Source: Xenopus tropicalis (taxonomy: Eukaryota > Chordata > Amphibia > Anura > Pipidae). Taken from it: a DNA stretch of 64,000 bases. The stretch spans positions 90,501,410-90,565,409 of the forward strand of contig NC_030683.2 of NCBI RefSeq assembly GCF_000004195.4, read 5' to 3'. This document shows, one piece after another, positions 33,482-44,800 of the stretch. Made by a program: the position numbers and the translations under genes. The stretch's first letter is position 1. Every line of letters begins with the position of its first letter. Under the pieces are notes generated by a model. That model was not told where the DNA came from. It saw only the letters and a list, made by a program, of their open reading frames with translations, and searched no databases.

Positions 33482-36028
33482 AAATGGGAGGCATACTATA
33501 AATGCAAAACTGACAGGAATAGTGCTGGGTCACATGTCCACCCCAAAATGTTAAATTTAAACATGTCAGGAACTGGGGGTATATGGTCTCTGTGCTCTTG
33601 CTCTACAGTACCAATATGCACATCTGTTTTTACCCAGCAAAGGTACCATCTATGGATTAATTCTGGGTTCGTTAGCAGGTAATTGGTGTAATGAGAAAAA
33701 TTCTGTGCTGTCGATAGTTTCCCTTAATTCTTGTATAGGAATTGAACATTTGTATCTATGGAAATCAAAGGGGGAAGTGCAACCTCAGTGGTTCTAAAAT
33801 GGCCTCTGTATTCTTTGGCAATAGTTCAATATTTTCACAATTTCACAAATTACACAAACTGTACACTCAAGGAATAATTTGACATCTAAAAAGGAAGTGG
33901 CGGAATGGTATTTCAAAAATTGCTACCTTTTACCTTTCTATGCCATACAACAAAACAATTCAGTGGCAGGCATATCAGCATTCAGTAGGCTGGATTATAG
34001 TAAGGTCAATAGAGATAAATGGCACCTATAAAAGCAACAGCCTTGTGTGTGTTATATCAAGTAAGGCAATTACTCACAGCCTTCTGATTACTGCTATGTC
34101 CACCTCCCTTACAAAATCATCACAAATCATGGACTTCACAATTAAGATTATTGAAATGCAGATATCAAAAAAATTCTAGGGGATCCTCACAATTCTCTTG
34201 ATGACTATATATATATATTTCTGTCCTAGCCAATAATTATGGGAAACGAATGTCCTGTTTAAAACATGCATCTTTGTAAAATATACAACTGTGTGGCTCT
34301 GATTCTATCCTAGCAGATATTGTCCTTCCAAGGAAAATATATCCCCATTTTGACATGAGCTCATTTAGTTGGGCTTATGTAGAAAAGGTACATATACACT
34401 CTCAACTTCCACACTTCAGGTCCTAAAATGTAGCCCCGACATCACATGGACATCATGAGAGGCTTTTGTCTGCTTGCATACAAAAGCCAGGTGCCATCAG
34501 GCTGCTGTATTTAGTTTTCTCTGGAAAAGGGGAGAGTGAAGGTTGGGGTGGTAAAAGGGGCTTAGAATCTGAGGTTGCCAGTTCGTGCTTTGCATACTGC
34601 TGTTGTACAAAGGAAAACTCTAAGTACTTACATAGATCAGTGTTTGAGCTGTCCTTTTGCAGCAATACATCCACTGAATTGTTTGCTACTATATGGAATA
34701 AAGGGAGTTATCCAAAGGTATTTTTGACAAATAGTGAGGGTTGTGTATAGTTAAAGGAATTATTGTCATGATTTTTATGGTGTAGTTTTTATTACTAAAT
34801 TACACTGTGTGCATCACAAATAATTCACTCTACCATTTAAAATGTTATTATTGAACCAACAATTTTTTTTTTAATTGTAATATTGGTATGTAGGCATCTC
34901 AGTGCGTTGTGCCTGAGTCTGAGCTACTTTCTCCTACTCGGTGTAACTGGAGGAGTCATGGCCGGACTTTTGTGTTTTACTATCGAGTGCTATTCTTATA
35001 TTTATCATTGGGTGGGGCATGAATCCCTTTAACACATCTAGAGGGAATATTAGCAAATGTACTGAATCTGGGTCCCAGAATCATCCTCCTGTACAATTTA
35101 GGCCATTAGATTTTCCTGTAACTATTATTGGGCATTGCAATCTAACGATAACATTGTAATCTGGTTACCAGCACTTCATATTTACCATGGTGCAGGTGGA
35201 TGTAACCTATGCAAATGGTTTCCATTTTTTATGGTTCTTTATTTTTGTGCAATCTGTTCTGCCTCTCTCTGAAATGAAAGCTAAATAGCTTCTTATTTCT
35301 AAAATCGGTGACCCTGGGAACCAAAAAGCAGGTTCAATGAGAAAAGTGTTTATTGTTATTATTTTGGGAACACGTCTTTATTTTGTTTTTGTCATATTCA
35401 CACAAATTCCCAGTTGCTAGGGTCAATGACCCTAGCAACAAGTTAGCAGGTTTAATTCCAAACTGGAGTTTAGCAGAATAAGAAGTTAACTTATAAGCCG
35501 TAGAAATGACAAATTACACTGTTCATATCATACTACATGTAAGGTGAACTTCCCCCTTTAATTAAAAAAAAAAAAATAATAATATTCTCGATCACTAAGG
35601 CCATTATTGTCTCGTAAGACTGCCAGCAAAGGGTGACTGAGACACCAGAAAAAGCTTTCTCAGGGTTTAGAAAAATGAATAAGGAAGGAAACAAAAGGTG
35701 TTTCTGTCCCCTCCACCCCAGGACACTCGCAGCAAACAGCTGGTAACTGACAGTGAGAAAGCAACTCTTGTGGCAGTACCAATTTACAGACATGCTGTGA
35801 GGAACTCATTTCTCAGTGGTACTTTCCACTGTTGAACTGAAAAACAACAGCAGTTATCAGAATGTACTTAGCAACAATGTGAAATGAACGACTGCACTAA
35901 CAGCTTTAAAATCACCTAGGCTTATATGGATAAAAAGGCATTGTTACAATGGCTCAAAACTCTTTTCCTCTTTTTTTTTTTGTTGGTTTAATTTTTATGT
36001 AAGAAAGTCAAAAATGAGACAGTTTCTT
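33480..36028 (-). other. Downstream / 3' UTR region of RER1
   Basis: No separate gene is recognised. Sequence just below 36029 must be RER1 3' UTR on the minus strand. Candidate poly(A) signals (TTTATT on the plus strand) occur at about 35350 and 35374. A T2-like MITE fragment lies at about 35395-35565. The extent of the UTR cannot be set from sequence alone. Confidence 0.45.
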
Positions 36029-36124
36029 TTAACTGGAGAACGGCTTCCCAGATGTGGGTTCTTCCTTTCCTTTGTACTTCCTCTTGCCATGTGTGAAGGG
36101 TATATACCTGTATTTTATCATGTG
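36029..36124 (-). CDS. RER1: RER1 last coding exon
   Basis: Encodes [20 protein letters not shown] followed by [11 protein letters not shown] and TAA (complement at 36029-36031). The acceptor on the minus strand is TTGTTTTCCAG. The tail differs slightly from the human EDAGKAFAS ending, the least conserved part of the protein. Confidence 0.95.
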   Translation of the reverse strand, partial: HMIKYRYIPFTHGKRKYKGKEEPTSGKPFSS

Positions 36125-39100
36125 CTGGAAAACAAACATAGGACTAGAGTTAAACTTGTTGGTCTCTTGCACTTATTAACAAGCTATAGCTAAACATGTT
36201 TCTACAGTGTGGACTACACAAGTTTCAACGATATAGCAAGATGTGGCTGTTTGAGAAACAGCCTGTCCACTTCGTGATGCTACTGCATCTACAGGGATGT
36301 AATGGTACTGGGTGTGGATTCTGGCTTGGAAACGAGAACTGCACCCAGGCTGAAGTCGTGCCTTAAGGTGCAGTAACATCACTGAGCGGAGGTGACCAGA
36401 CAGGCTGTTTCTCGGCCTTCCTTTATGATAGTAGCCAAAAGAGATATTCAAGCCCATGAAAAACAAGAATTAAATCCAAAATCATATAATGTATTGTTTA
36501 TAACCCCATAAAAACAAGGTAAAATATACAAGACATTGCTCATTGAGGCCTTCATGTTTCTACTTATACCTATCGGTGAGTGCTACTATTTTGTGTTTCT
36601 ACTATTTTAGACAGACGATTTTGCATTGGTGCTACCCTAATTCTTGCCCAGTCAGAATTTTTAGGTTGAACTCTATGTAGGTCATATTCATATGTATAAA
36701 TGCGTATTACAAAAGGACTTTTTAATGCAAAGAAAGCTATGTATGTATACTAGAGAGAACATAAAGGGGAAATTAATCTGAAACAAAAGATTCATGCAGA
36801 ACAGAACCATAACAGCCTCAGTAAAACAAGATCACCACAAGTTATTTGTACCACTCACTATAAGCCTTACACTACATTTATAATGAATCATCATGATGAA
36901 AGACAAGTAGGTTACTGTCTGTTATTTTTCCTTTGTAAACAAGTACCATATGCCACGGAGATAATCTTAATCCGTATAAAATATACTTGACTGCAGAGGA
37001 TGAATTACTTGCTGGCTGAAATGTGTGGCCATGATCTTTTTTGATGAATACTGAATCCTCCACAAAAGTTGTGAGATACTGACAGTACCCATACTTATAG
37101 TGGTAGGATAGCCCCCTTGTTCTATCATCAGGGCTTCAGCTACACAGAGCAAACTGTTAAAGGAACAGTACCACCAAAAAATGAAAGAATTTTAAAGTAA
37201 TTAAAATATAATATACTGTTGCCCTACACTGGTAACACTGGTGTGTTTGCTTCATGAACACAATTATAGTTTATATAAATAAGCTGCTGTGTAGCCATGG
37301 GGGCAGGCAATCAGGCTGGAAAAAAGGAGAAAAGGCACAGGTAGCAGATAACAGATAAGCTGTGTAGCTTGTCATTGTATTTTATAGAGCTTATATGTTA
37401 TCAGCTATGCAACCTGTGTTTTTTGAATGGCTGCCCCCTTGGCTACACAGCAGGGTATTTATATAAACTATAGTAGTCTTTCTCAAGCAGACATACAACT
37501 TTTACCAGTGCAGGGCATCAGTATATAGTCGAATTACTGTGGTGTTACTGTTCCTTTAGGATGAAGACACAAGGAGCTACAAGTCACAGTTACTAAAATT
37601 GTTTCTGCATGTGTTTTAGCAGAGGCAATTCTCAATATTGTCTATGGCAGGGTATCTTCTATCATTTAGAAGCCGTGACAAGTAGCTGCTACTAAGTAGC
37701 TCTGTGTTTCTTCACCCTTAGGCTAATGTCTCACAGAGAGGTTAGTCTCTGGTATTTTTAAAAAGTGAGTTCCAGAGACAAGTAACTAGTTTTGTCTGTA
37801 CATAGACAAGAATATAAATCGCCAGTACCTACTTCAAATCGCTATGAGACCCTTTTGAGTGATTTTACAAAGAAAGCACTGTCATTCAAAACTATAGGAA
37901 TCACTGAAAGGGAGTGGTTTGTAACAGAGAGCCAATTATCTAAAGTTAAACCAGCTCAGTTAAAGAAAAAACTATACCCCTGAACAATGTGGGTCTCTAT
38001 AAGAATATATTGCATAAACCAGCTCATATATAAAACCCTATTTCATCTAAATAAACCAGTTTCATATAAATATATTTTTTTAGTAGTATGTGCCATTAAG
38101 GGCCATCTCCTGGGATCATAGTGCACGCAAACAAGCCAGGGCACATCAGCCAATTAATGGACAGAGCTTTGGCTTTTGCTCCCACACTACTTCCTGTTAC
38201 AGTTAGAGCTGCATTATTTCTAGTCATGTGATCTCTGTGGGAGCACACAGCCCATCACTAAATGGTAGATCAAGAGAAAAGATGCAAGTGCCTGTAAGTG
38301 GTAACACCAAACAATGCAAGAATAAACGGCACGTTATTTTTAACCAACTCATGTTAAAAAAAATATGTATACTTACCCTTTAAATGGGTCCCAAACATGT
38401 TTTTCAGTTCTAACAGTACACTGGAAATAATGACTTTTTAATAGTTCTAATTATTTATTTATTTATTTATTTTTAATTCTTGCCCTTTTTTCTAAGATTC
38501 ACCTTCATTTTCCACCTTTTCGTGTTTCCTATAAGCAGCTAAGATACACATTACTGCTAAAAAAAAAAAAAAAGCCACTGAAACTCGCGGGCGACTAATC
38601 TCCCCATCTGTCACAGCCCTTATGAAGCATGAGCAACCATGCCCTCCTCTTTGCTGCAGCATACTTCCCCAAAACATTAGCATCCATTAGTGTGAACAGT
38701 CTAATGCAATTTATTTATTTATTTCTCTTACCTTTATCTGTCTTTTCATAGTGATGCAAAAAAGCATGATAAAATACATAACCAGGATAGGCCAAAATAC
38801 AGGAACATTAAATGCATCAAAGAACGTGCATACCATTGCAACAACAATTCCTTTTGTTGCAGAGTGCCTACAAAGCAAAATAACAGGTCACAATCATTGT
38901 ATTTATGGTGCATGTTTAATTCAGGACAGAAAATGCAATCATTTGTCATAAAGCTACTGATTAAATTACTGTATGTGGAAGTGCTAGCCAAGCATCAATA
39001 CAACCAACCTTAGCCAGTAAAATGTATATGTGTTTCTATGTAGCCATACTAACCAGAATAAGGAATTTGAGGGTATGATGCATTTTTTTGGTAAACATGA

Positions 39101-42100
39101 AAAAGCATCAAATCAAACAAAAAGGATGGCACTGTAGAAAATATAATAGGCTTTTTCAATTATACCTGCTGCTTGGTGCTGTATATCTATTGTTCATGGA
39201 TGCTTTTTTTCCCCCTTAAATTAGGATATGTAAATTAGTTTGATTAGGTTTGGGATTCAGTTGAATCTTTTGTAAAGGATTCTGTATTTGGCCAAACACA
39301 ATAATTATGGATTCAATGCACTGTTAAAAACTAGTAGCAAAAGCGCATACCTCGAGGGCCAGTTGTTAATAACTGAATGGAGGCAGAGCTACTATAAGAT
39401 GAACTGATGCATACTGATACACATTAGTTTTTGTTTTTAGACCTTAAATAGCACCATTACCAAAATATAGTTATCAACACAGTGCTAGTAGACCACTTTC
39501 AGAGTCAAAGGTGGAACACTTTACACATAAGACACACATTAAGTTACCCACCAAAATTTAAATTCAGGCAGTCTTCTGATAAATGGCCGAAACTCCTCAT
39601 TTTGTTTAGTAGGTAATGAAGGTCCCTCATCTATTTAGAAAAGAGACAAAAAGCAAGTTTTTGAATTAGTAAAATCTATCAAGCTAGGACCCAACATCAA
39701 TAAGCAGAAGTACTACAGTACACTTACCACTACCCTACACTATCCCTACCCTACAGTACACTATCTCTACCCCCTACCCTACAGTACACTATCCTTACTC
39801 TACAAGTACACTATCCCTACCCCCTACCCAACAGTACACTGTCCCTACCCAACAGTCCACTGTCCCTACCCCCTACCAAACAGTCCACTGTCCCTACCCC
39901 CTACCAAACAGTCCACTGTCCCTACCCCCTACCAAACAGTACACTATCCCTACCCAACAGTACACTCACCCTACCCCCTACCCAACAGTACACTCACCCT
40001 ACCCCCCACCCTACAAGTACACTATCCCTACACTACAGTAAAATACCTTTTCTTCTGCCTACTTTGCATTCTCTTTCAGAAGTCAGTAGTTCAGTCTGTT
40101 TAAACACCCTTAGATCTTAAAATAAGCATAAGCAGAGGAAAGGGCAGGTAGAAAGCAAAAAAAATATAAGGAATTCTGAAATCACTCCTTTAAAGCAGTT
40201 CCACATATTTTTTTTTAGTAGTATTAGCTACATCAGTAAAGAGTATATGGCAATTCAAGGCTTCAATACATGCATTACATTTTGGCTAGAAGATTATGTG
40301 AAATATTGATAGCATTCAACTGAATTTTCAGCCCCTTCTCTGTCTGTCTATTTTATTATTACAACATTTTTATTGGTAAAGATAACAGGAAACCAACAAA
40401 ACAGAGCTTTAAAGAGCAAGCTTTAAAGAGCAAGGAAAGGCTTCTACTATAGCCCCTAATATATTGTAGAGCCCCCTTTGCCTGTAGCAAATCGCTTTCC
40501 CCCTGGTGTCTGTTACAATATTTAGTATGTGAAAGGTACTCCAAATGTTATACATTTATGGGGCCACGATTGCAAATGTGGATTTCTGATTGTGGCCCTT
40601 GCGCTATAGGTAGGGTTAGGGAGGTTATACCTAGAGCTGGGCGGTATGACCAAAAATTTATATCACGGTATTTTTCAAAATTATATCGGTGTCACGGTAT
40701 TTGACGGTATTTTTTTTTTCCCATGCATGATTAGGTGTTAACCCCATTTCATAATAAATTAGAGAATAATTACTGCAGTATTGAAAACCAGGCAAGCGAA
40801 GGATTGGCAACAGAAAGTCGTAAGGTAAATCAGGCAGGCTTAGTTTCCCAGGCAAGGCCGCAGACAACATAGCACAGGAGGAGGCGTTTGATAGCTTTAA
40901 ATACCCCCCATGCATGTGCAGAACCGGCACCGTCAGCGCGTCACGGACGTGCACGCTTTGACATGCACGTGCGCTTTGACGCATGTGCACCTGGACGCGC
41001 GTGCGCAACGTCCCGCGGACAACGGGACGCGCGCGCACGCAAGGAGGCGCGCGAGACCGGCCCGTACGGGTGAGTACCCTGACACCCCGGTATTGCGGTA
41101 TCTGAAAAATTAATATAGTTTTAAAAAAAAACACCGGTATTCGGTATTAAACGGTATATCGCCCAGCCCTAGTTATACCGGCACAGTTTCTGTCATATTA
41201 TGCCACTATCATATCATTCACAGAACTACAGTACTAAACATAATTAATAAACAGCATGAGAATGCCTTGTTTTGCTCGCTCGACCCCCCTCCCCCCTGCG
41301 CTTCGGTTTCCTCAGCGTCTGTATGCTGAAGGGGAGCGCGCTTGCTTCTGTCTCTGAAAATGAGCACTGCGCATGCGCCACCTACAGTGTTCCGGTCACA
41401 TAGTCTTAGCAGGAGCGATGCATTATGGGAATCCTCTTTACCCAGCTCAGCGTTTTTTGTTCCTGTTTGGCTTCAGATCTTTTGAACAGGTGAAATATGG
41501 GGAGACTTAAGGGCACTATTGAGACAACTGAAGGTATGCCTGCAGCTTGAGATTAACTCTTTATTAGCCTTTCCTTCTCCTTCTTAATACAATATACACT
41601 GCACACTGTTGGTAAAGCTAACAGAGGGATTGCACTGAAACAAATCATCAGACCAAATATATAATTGGTAATTCCAAAGGGAAACAAAAAAGAAAGGAGG
41701 GGAAAATTGTGAAAAAGAGTTACAGTATTTTAAGGTAGTACAAGAGGGGGGAATGAAATAGCCAAAAGTAAGAAAAAGAGAATGAAGTATCATAAGATAA
41801 CATTTTATGATAAAGTAAAATGAGGTAACGTAAGGTGAGTTAAAGTAAACTAAACAAAGTACCAGGAAATCAATGAGAAAGAGAAGTTTTATAGAAGGAT
41901 AAAGTAGTATATAAACCTGTAGAACAAAGATTTTAACTATAAAAGGGTAATACCCTTTTAAGTGCCGACAGCAGTGGCCACTATTAAGATTAGTTTGCTA
42001 TGATATTGATATAATGATATTGTGCCTTTGAATGTGATCAGTGTGGCTGTGCCATAGAGGTTTTTTTTTTTTTCTTTCTGTTTGATGCACTGTTTAGCAC

Positions 42101-44052
42101 CCACAAGATAAACAACTGACTGATTTAAAAAGAGGATGTGGCAATTGGCCTTGAGGGGTGGTAATGCTTATACACACAAGCAATAGATATTGTTGGTTGA
42201 AAAGTGTAATAATTATAGTGTCAACAGTTGAAATAAAATGAAAAATGCGGCACTCTGTGCCTCACAGTAGTCCCTTCCCTTTAGTTATCAGGTTACTCTC
42301 CTACTTAGCAGTAGTTAAGAAAATGTCAAAAAAGTAAGGAGTGCAGATATATAGCCTTCCTGCATTAATCCATTATCAGTCTTGTGCTCTGTATATACTT
42401 TTAGGCTCAGAATACATTTTCTGTAGTAGTGTCTTATGCTTTAGCTAGTTAACCTTGAAAGCATGATACTTTTGTTTTACATGTATAGAATAATTTTTCA
42501 CTTGGATTTTCTGGAACTTTTAGTTAACAATGTTAGGCTGTTAACACAGTTTACTAAAATACAGTGCTAACAACCGGAAATACAAAAATGCTGTCAGGAA
42601 ATTATCAGTTCACCTTTGACTACACTTACAGGAAAAACAAGAAAGAATTACAGGGCCATACCTGAGTCTTCCATTAAGGATGGATCTACCTTTGGAGATA
42701 AGAATGCTATGAATAGATTTAAGTGATAAATACCCAAGGCATATGTCACTATGTACCAACCCTGTAAAGACAAATAAAATACTGATTAAAGCAAGTAATA
42801 AGATAAATCAAACAAAATACTATACACAATAAAAGCCAGAAGCCATCATGTACTGTGCACCATGTAAAATGACTGTAGAACAGACTTACCTGTAGTATAT
42901 ACACCCTTATCATGTAGATGAAACTAAGGCCCAGTGTCATCACCCATCGTATTGCTGTGAATGGTGTGGATTTGTCTAAAAACGACTGATAAATCTGAAA
43001 GATATTTAGCAACATATAAAGAAATAAAACAATTTCAGATTTATTTTTACGTATATTCTAACCCTATGGCATACTGTACCCTTAAGCCAGTGCATGTGGA
43101 TAAACTGTCTCTGCATTTTCAAACATATAAAGTAGGACTGTTCTACTAGCTTAGTTACTCCATTTGCACTAATATAAGGTCAAGAGAGATTCTGGGCCCA
43201 TGGCCAAGTCCTTTATTATGTGTACATAGCCTGGGATAATTTGAAATGCTGTTGCAACACAAAACTGCTGCCATCCTTCTGTCATAGTATAAATCAACAT
43301 GCACATGTATATTTATGCCTACGATTAGCCTCTGCCCTAATAGTATAAGGTCACACTAATAACAGCAATGCAGCAATTTCATATTTGGACCACAGTACGA
43401 GTTGCTCTTCCACAGCCCTGTACAATAAATGCCTGTGATCTTTGTTTTCTGCAGGGCTAGAAGTATGTTCTACACACAGACAATGGACTCTGCTTAGGTC
43501 TGACAAGCAAGAGGTGCGGTTTTGTTTAGAAACTCTGCCTGTCAGAGCTAATAAAATAAATGCTCAGAAGTGTATTAAAACTCCGGTCAGCGTTATGCCA
43601 GAATGTATGTAATTATTTGCCATCTCAACAGGCTTTGTGAAATCTATAGAAATCAACGGTGAAAATCAAATGAGTAGAAAACCTGCATAGAAAAAGTTAA
43701 TACATTTACATCTATGCTGATCTATATAGTATTTTTTATATGCAGCTAACCCAGATTTTTTGTGTTACTGGAAATAATTTTCTGTACCACTTTTAAGAAC
43801 CCCTTAAAAAATAAAAATGGGTGCCTAAGTGAGTGGTGGGCAAATGGAACCTCCTGTTCAATTTTTTGACACTGCAATAATTTCTGAGCTTTGATTAATT
43901 GCTTTTTGAAGAGATGTGGAAATATGAAATGAACAAGTCCTGTAAGAATATGCAGCGATAGTTGCACTTACCTGCCCAAGCCTTGAAAAGAACCGAAACA
44001 CCACTGAAGGCTTTCCATGAACCGACTCACCAACACTGTCTCCTTCTGACAT
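36029..44052 (-). CDS. RER1: RER1, Golgi-to-ER retention/retrieval receptor, complete, six coding exons
   Basis: The joined minus-strand exons (44052-43972, 42994-42890, 42761-42662, 39630-39552, 38867-38732, 36124-36029) total 597 nt, 198 aa plus stop; human RER1 is 196 aa. The product is a four-pass early-Golgi protein that retrieves membrane cargo, such as unassembled subunits and SNAREs, to the ER in COPI vesicles. The N-terminus [16 protein letters not shown] faces the cytosol. Membrane segments cover [60 protein letters not shown] and [14 protein letters not shown]. The C-terminal [20 protein letters not shown] and lysine-rich tail are typical of the family. Splice sites are GT-AG and phases agree (0, 0, 1, 2, 0). 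The gene is tail to tail with PEX10 and head to head with MORN1. No disabling change. Confidence 0.97.
36125..38731 (-). other. RER1 intron before the last exon
   Basis: A 2.6-kb intron containing the complete T2-like MITE at 37157-37559 and AT-rich DNA. The 96-codon minus-strand frame at 36176-36466 has no family signature and no splice context. Confidence 0.7.
37157..37559. repeat. T2-like MITE, complete (TTAAAGGAACAGTA ends)
   Basis: TTAAAGGAACAGTACCACC at the left pairs with GGTGTTACTGTTCCTTTA at the right. The interior is itself palindromic: TATAGTTTATATAAATAAGC and the inverse TATTTATATAAACTATAGTA, with GCTGTGTAGCC / GGCTACACAGC. It carries one unit of the sequence that is tandemly expanded at 15602-16090. 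It lies within an RER1 intron. Confidence 0.8.
38732..38867 (-). CDS. RER1: RER1 coding exon 5 (third and fourth membrane segments)
   Basis: Encodes [20 protein letters not shown] then [20 protein letters not shown] and KRQIK, with minus-strand donor GTAAGA and acceptor TTTGTAG. The first base completes the Trp codon split from the previous exon. Confidence 0.97.
39552..39630 (-). CDS. RER1: RER1 coding exon 4
   Basis: Encodes (D)[25 protein letters not shown](W), a near-identical match to the cytosolic loop of vertebrate RER1. Minus-strand acceptor CTAAATAG, donor GTGGGT. Confidence 0.97.
39710..40040. repeat. CTACCC/CAGTACACT minisatellite in an RER1 intron
   Basis: About a dozen variable copies of a unit close to CCCTACC(CCCTAC)xCAACAGTACACTATC, with lengths alternating between roughly 17 and 28 bp depending on how many CCCTAC blocks are present. 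One variant, with CCAAACAGTCCACTGT, is repeated three to four times in a row at 39850-39930. The spacers vary only in length, so this is not a CRISPR-like array. Confidence 0.85.
40632..41171. mobile_element. hAT non-autonomous element with 8-bp TSD GTTATACC
   Basis: The ends TAGAGCTGGGCGGTAT and ATATCGCCCAGCCCTA are inverted. GTTATACC is duplicated exactly outside (40624-40631 and 41172-41179), the 8-bp duplication of the hAT superfamily. The subterminal regions are rich in ACGGTAT / ATACCG motifs. The core at about 40915-41075 is strongly CpG-rich (GCGCGCGCACGC) in contrast to its surroundings, and looks like foreign sequence inside the element. No transposase. It lies in an RER1 intron. 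Confidence 0.9.
41281..41540 (+). promoter_or_regulatory. CpG-rich, NRF1-motif promoter-like patch antisense to RER1
   Basis: The region holds a GCGCATGCGC palindrome (41369-41378, NRF1 core), several CpGs and a short frame starting ATG at 41497 ([12 protein letters not shown]) that runs straight into a consensus-like GTATGC donor at 41534. It has no TATA box and lies inside an RER1 intron on the opposite strand. It may be a cryptic promoter/first exon of an antisense transcript or part of an unrecognised transposon. No downstream exon could be matched. Confidence 0.35.
42662..42761 (-). CDS. RER1: RER1 coding exon 3
   Basis: Encodes [20 protein letters not shown] and [13 protein letters not shown] plus one base. 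Minus-strand acceptor TTTACAG, donor GTATGG. Confidence 0.97.
42890..42994 (-). CDS. RER1: RER1 coding exon 2
   Basis: Encodes [20 protein letters not shown] and [15 protein letters not shown], in phase 0 at both ends. Minus-strand acceptor CTTTCAG, donor GTAAGTC. Confidence 0.97.
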
Positions 44053-44059
44053 TCTGTTT
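43972..44059 (-). CDS. RER1: RER1 first coding exon (start at 44052)
   Basis: Seven 5' UTR bases follow the acceptor TTTTGCACAG, then ATG (complement 44050-44052) and [16 protein letters not shown]...RLGQ before GTAAGT. The N-terminus is the conserved vertebrate RER1 start. Confidence 0.96.
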
Positions 44060-44347
44060 CTGTGCAAAAAATAAGTAAGACTTACTCAATGAATAAAAAA
44101 TACAGTGTTTTTTAGCAGCATCATTATCTAAGAACACAATTTGCTTGTGCCAAAGAACAAAAAGCAGCCCTGTGGAAAATAACCCGAAAACAGAATTATA
44201 TTTAAACTATAGTTATACAGAAGAATCCAGATTCAAATCCAAAGATTCTGTATAGTTTTTCCATTATGTTTTCGTATGCCGCTAACAGATTTCACTTGTC
44301 CTAACTGCAAGTTAACAGTGTGCAATGCACTACTCACAATTAGCATG

Positions 44348-44800
44348 GTTAAAGGAGTGGTTCATCTTTAAGTTAACTTTTAGTATGTCAAAGGAACAGC
44401 AAATTCTTAGCAACTTTTCAACTGGTCTTGTTTTGTTTTAGGTTTTTTTTTTTGCCTTCCCTTCTTACTCTTGGCAGCTTTCAAATAGGGGAGCAGCCAA
44501 AAAGCTATTGTTATTTGAGGCTACAAATTTATTGGTATTGTTAGTTTTTATTGCTAATCTTTATAATCAGGCCTTCTTTTATTTATAATCCAGTCTGTCA
44601 TTTACACCACTGCCTGGTTGCAAAAGTAATTTGGTCTGGCAACTAGGCAACTGCTTAAATGGCAACTTGAGAGCTGATGAACAAAAAGCAAAAAAAACTC
44701 AAAAACTGCAAATCATAAAAATGAGGATGAATTGTAAATTGTCTAAGAATAACACTTTCTATAACATACTATAGCATGTAAAAAGTGCATCAAAACCAAA
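44348..44800. repeat. T2-like MITE, degraded
   Basis: GTTAAAGGAGTGGTTCATC with AGTATGTCAAAGGAACAG, CAACTTTTCAACTGGTC and AGCTATTG motifs matches the T2-like copies at 27505 and 32905 in order. The right end is indistinct near ATTGTCTAAGAATAACA. Confidence 0.55.

Noticed and set aside
36176..36466. 96-codon minus-strand frame next to the last RER1 exon
   Set aside because: No splice acceptor/donor arrangement and no similarity to RER1. The exon at 36029-36124 joins cleanly to 38732 without it.
39710..40040. Regularly spaced repeats suggesting a CRISPR array
   Set aside because: The 'spacers' are themselves variants of the same CCCTAC unit and vary only in length. The window is vertebrate nuclear DNA, so this is a minisatellite.
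40888..41134. Arg/Ala-rich open frames on both strands
   Set aside because: They arise from the CpG-rich core of the hAT element, overlap each other on opposite strands and have no family signature.
41497..41533. Possible first coding exon [12 protein letters not shown] with a GTATGC donor
   Set aside because: Only twelve codons, no matching downstream exon found, and located inside an RER1 intron. Kept as a promoter-like patch rather than a gene.
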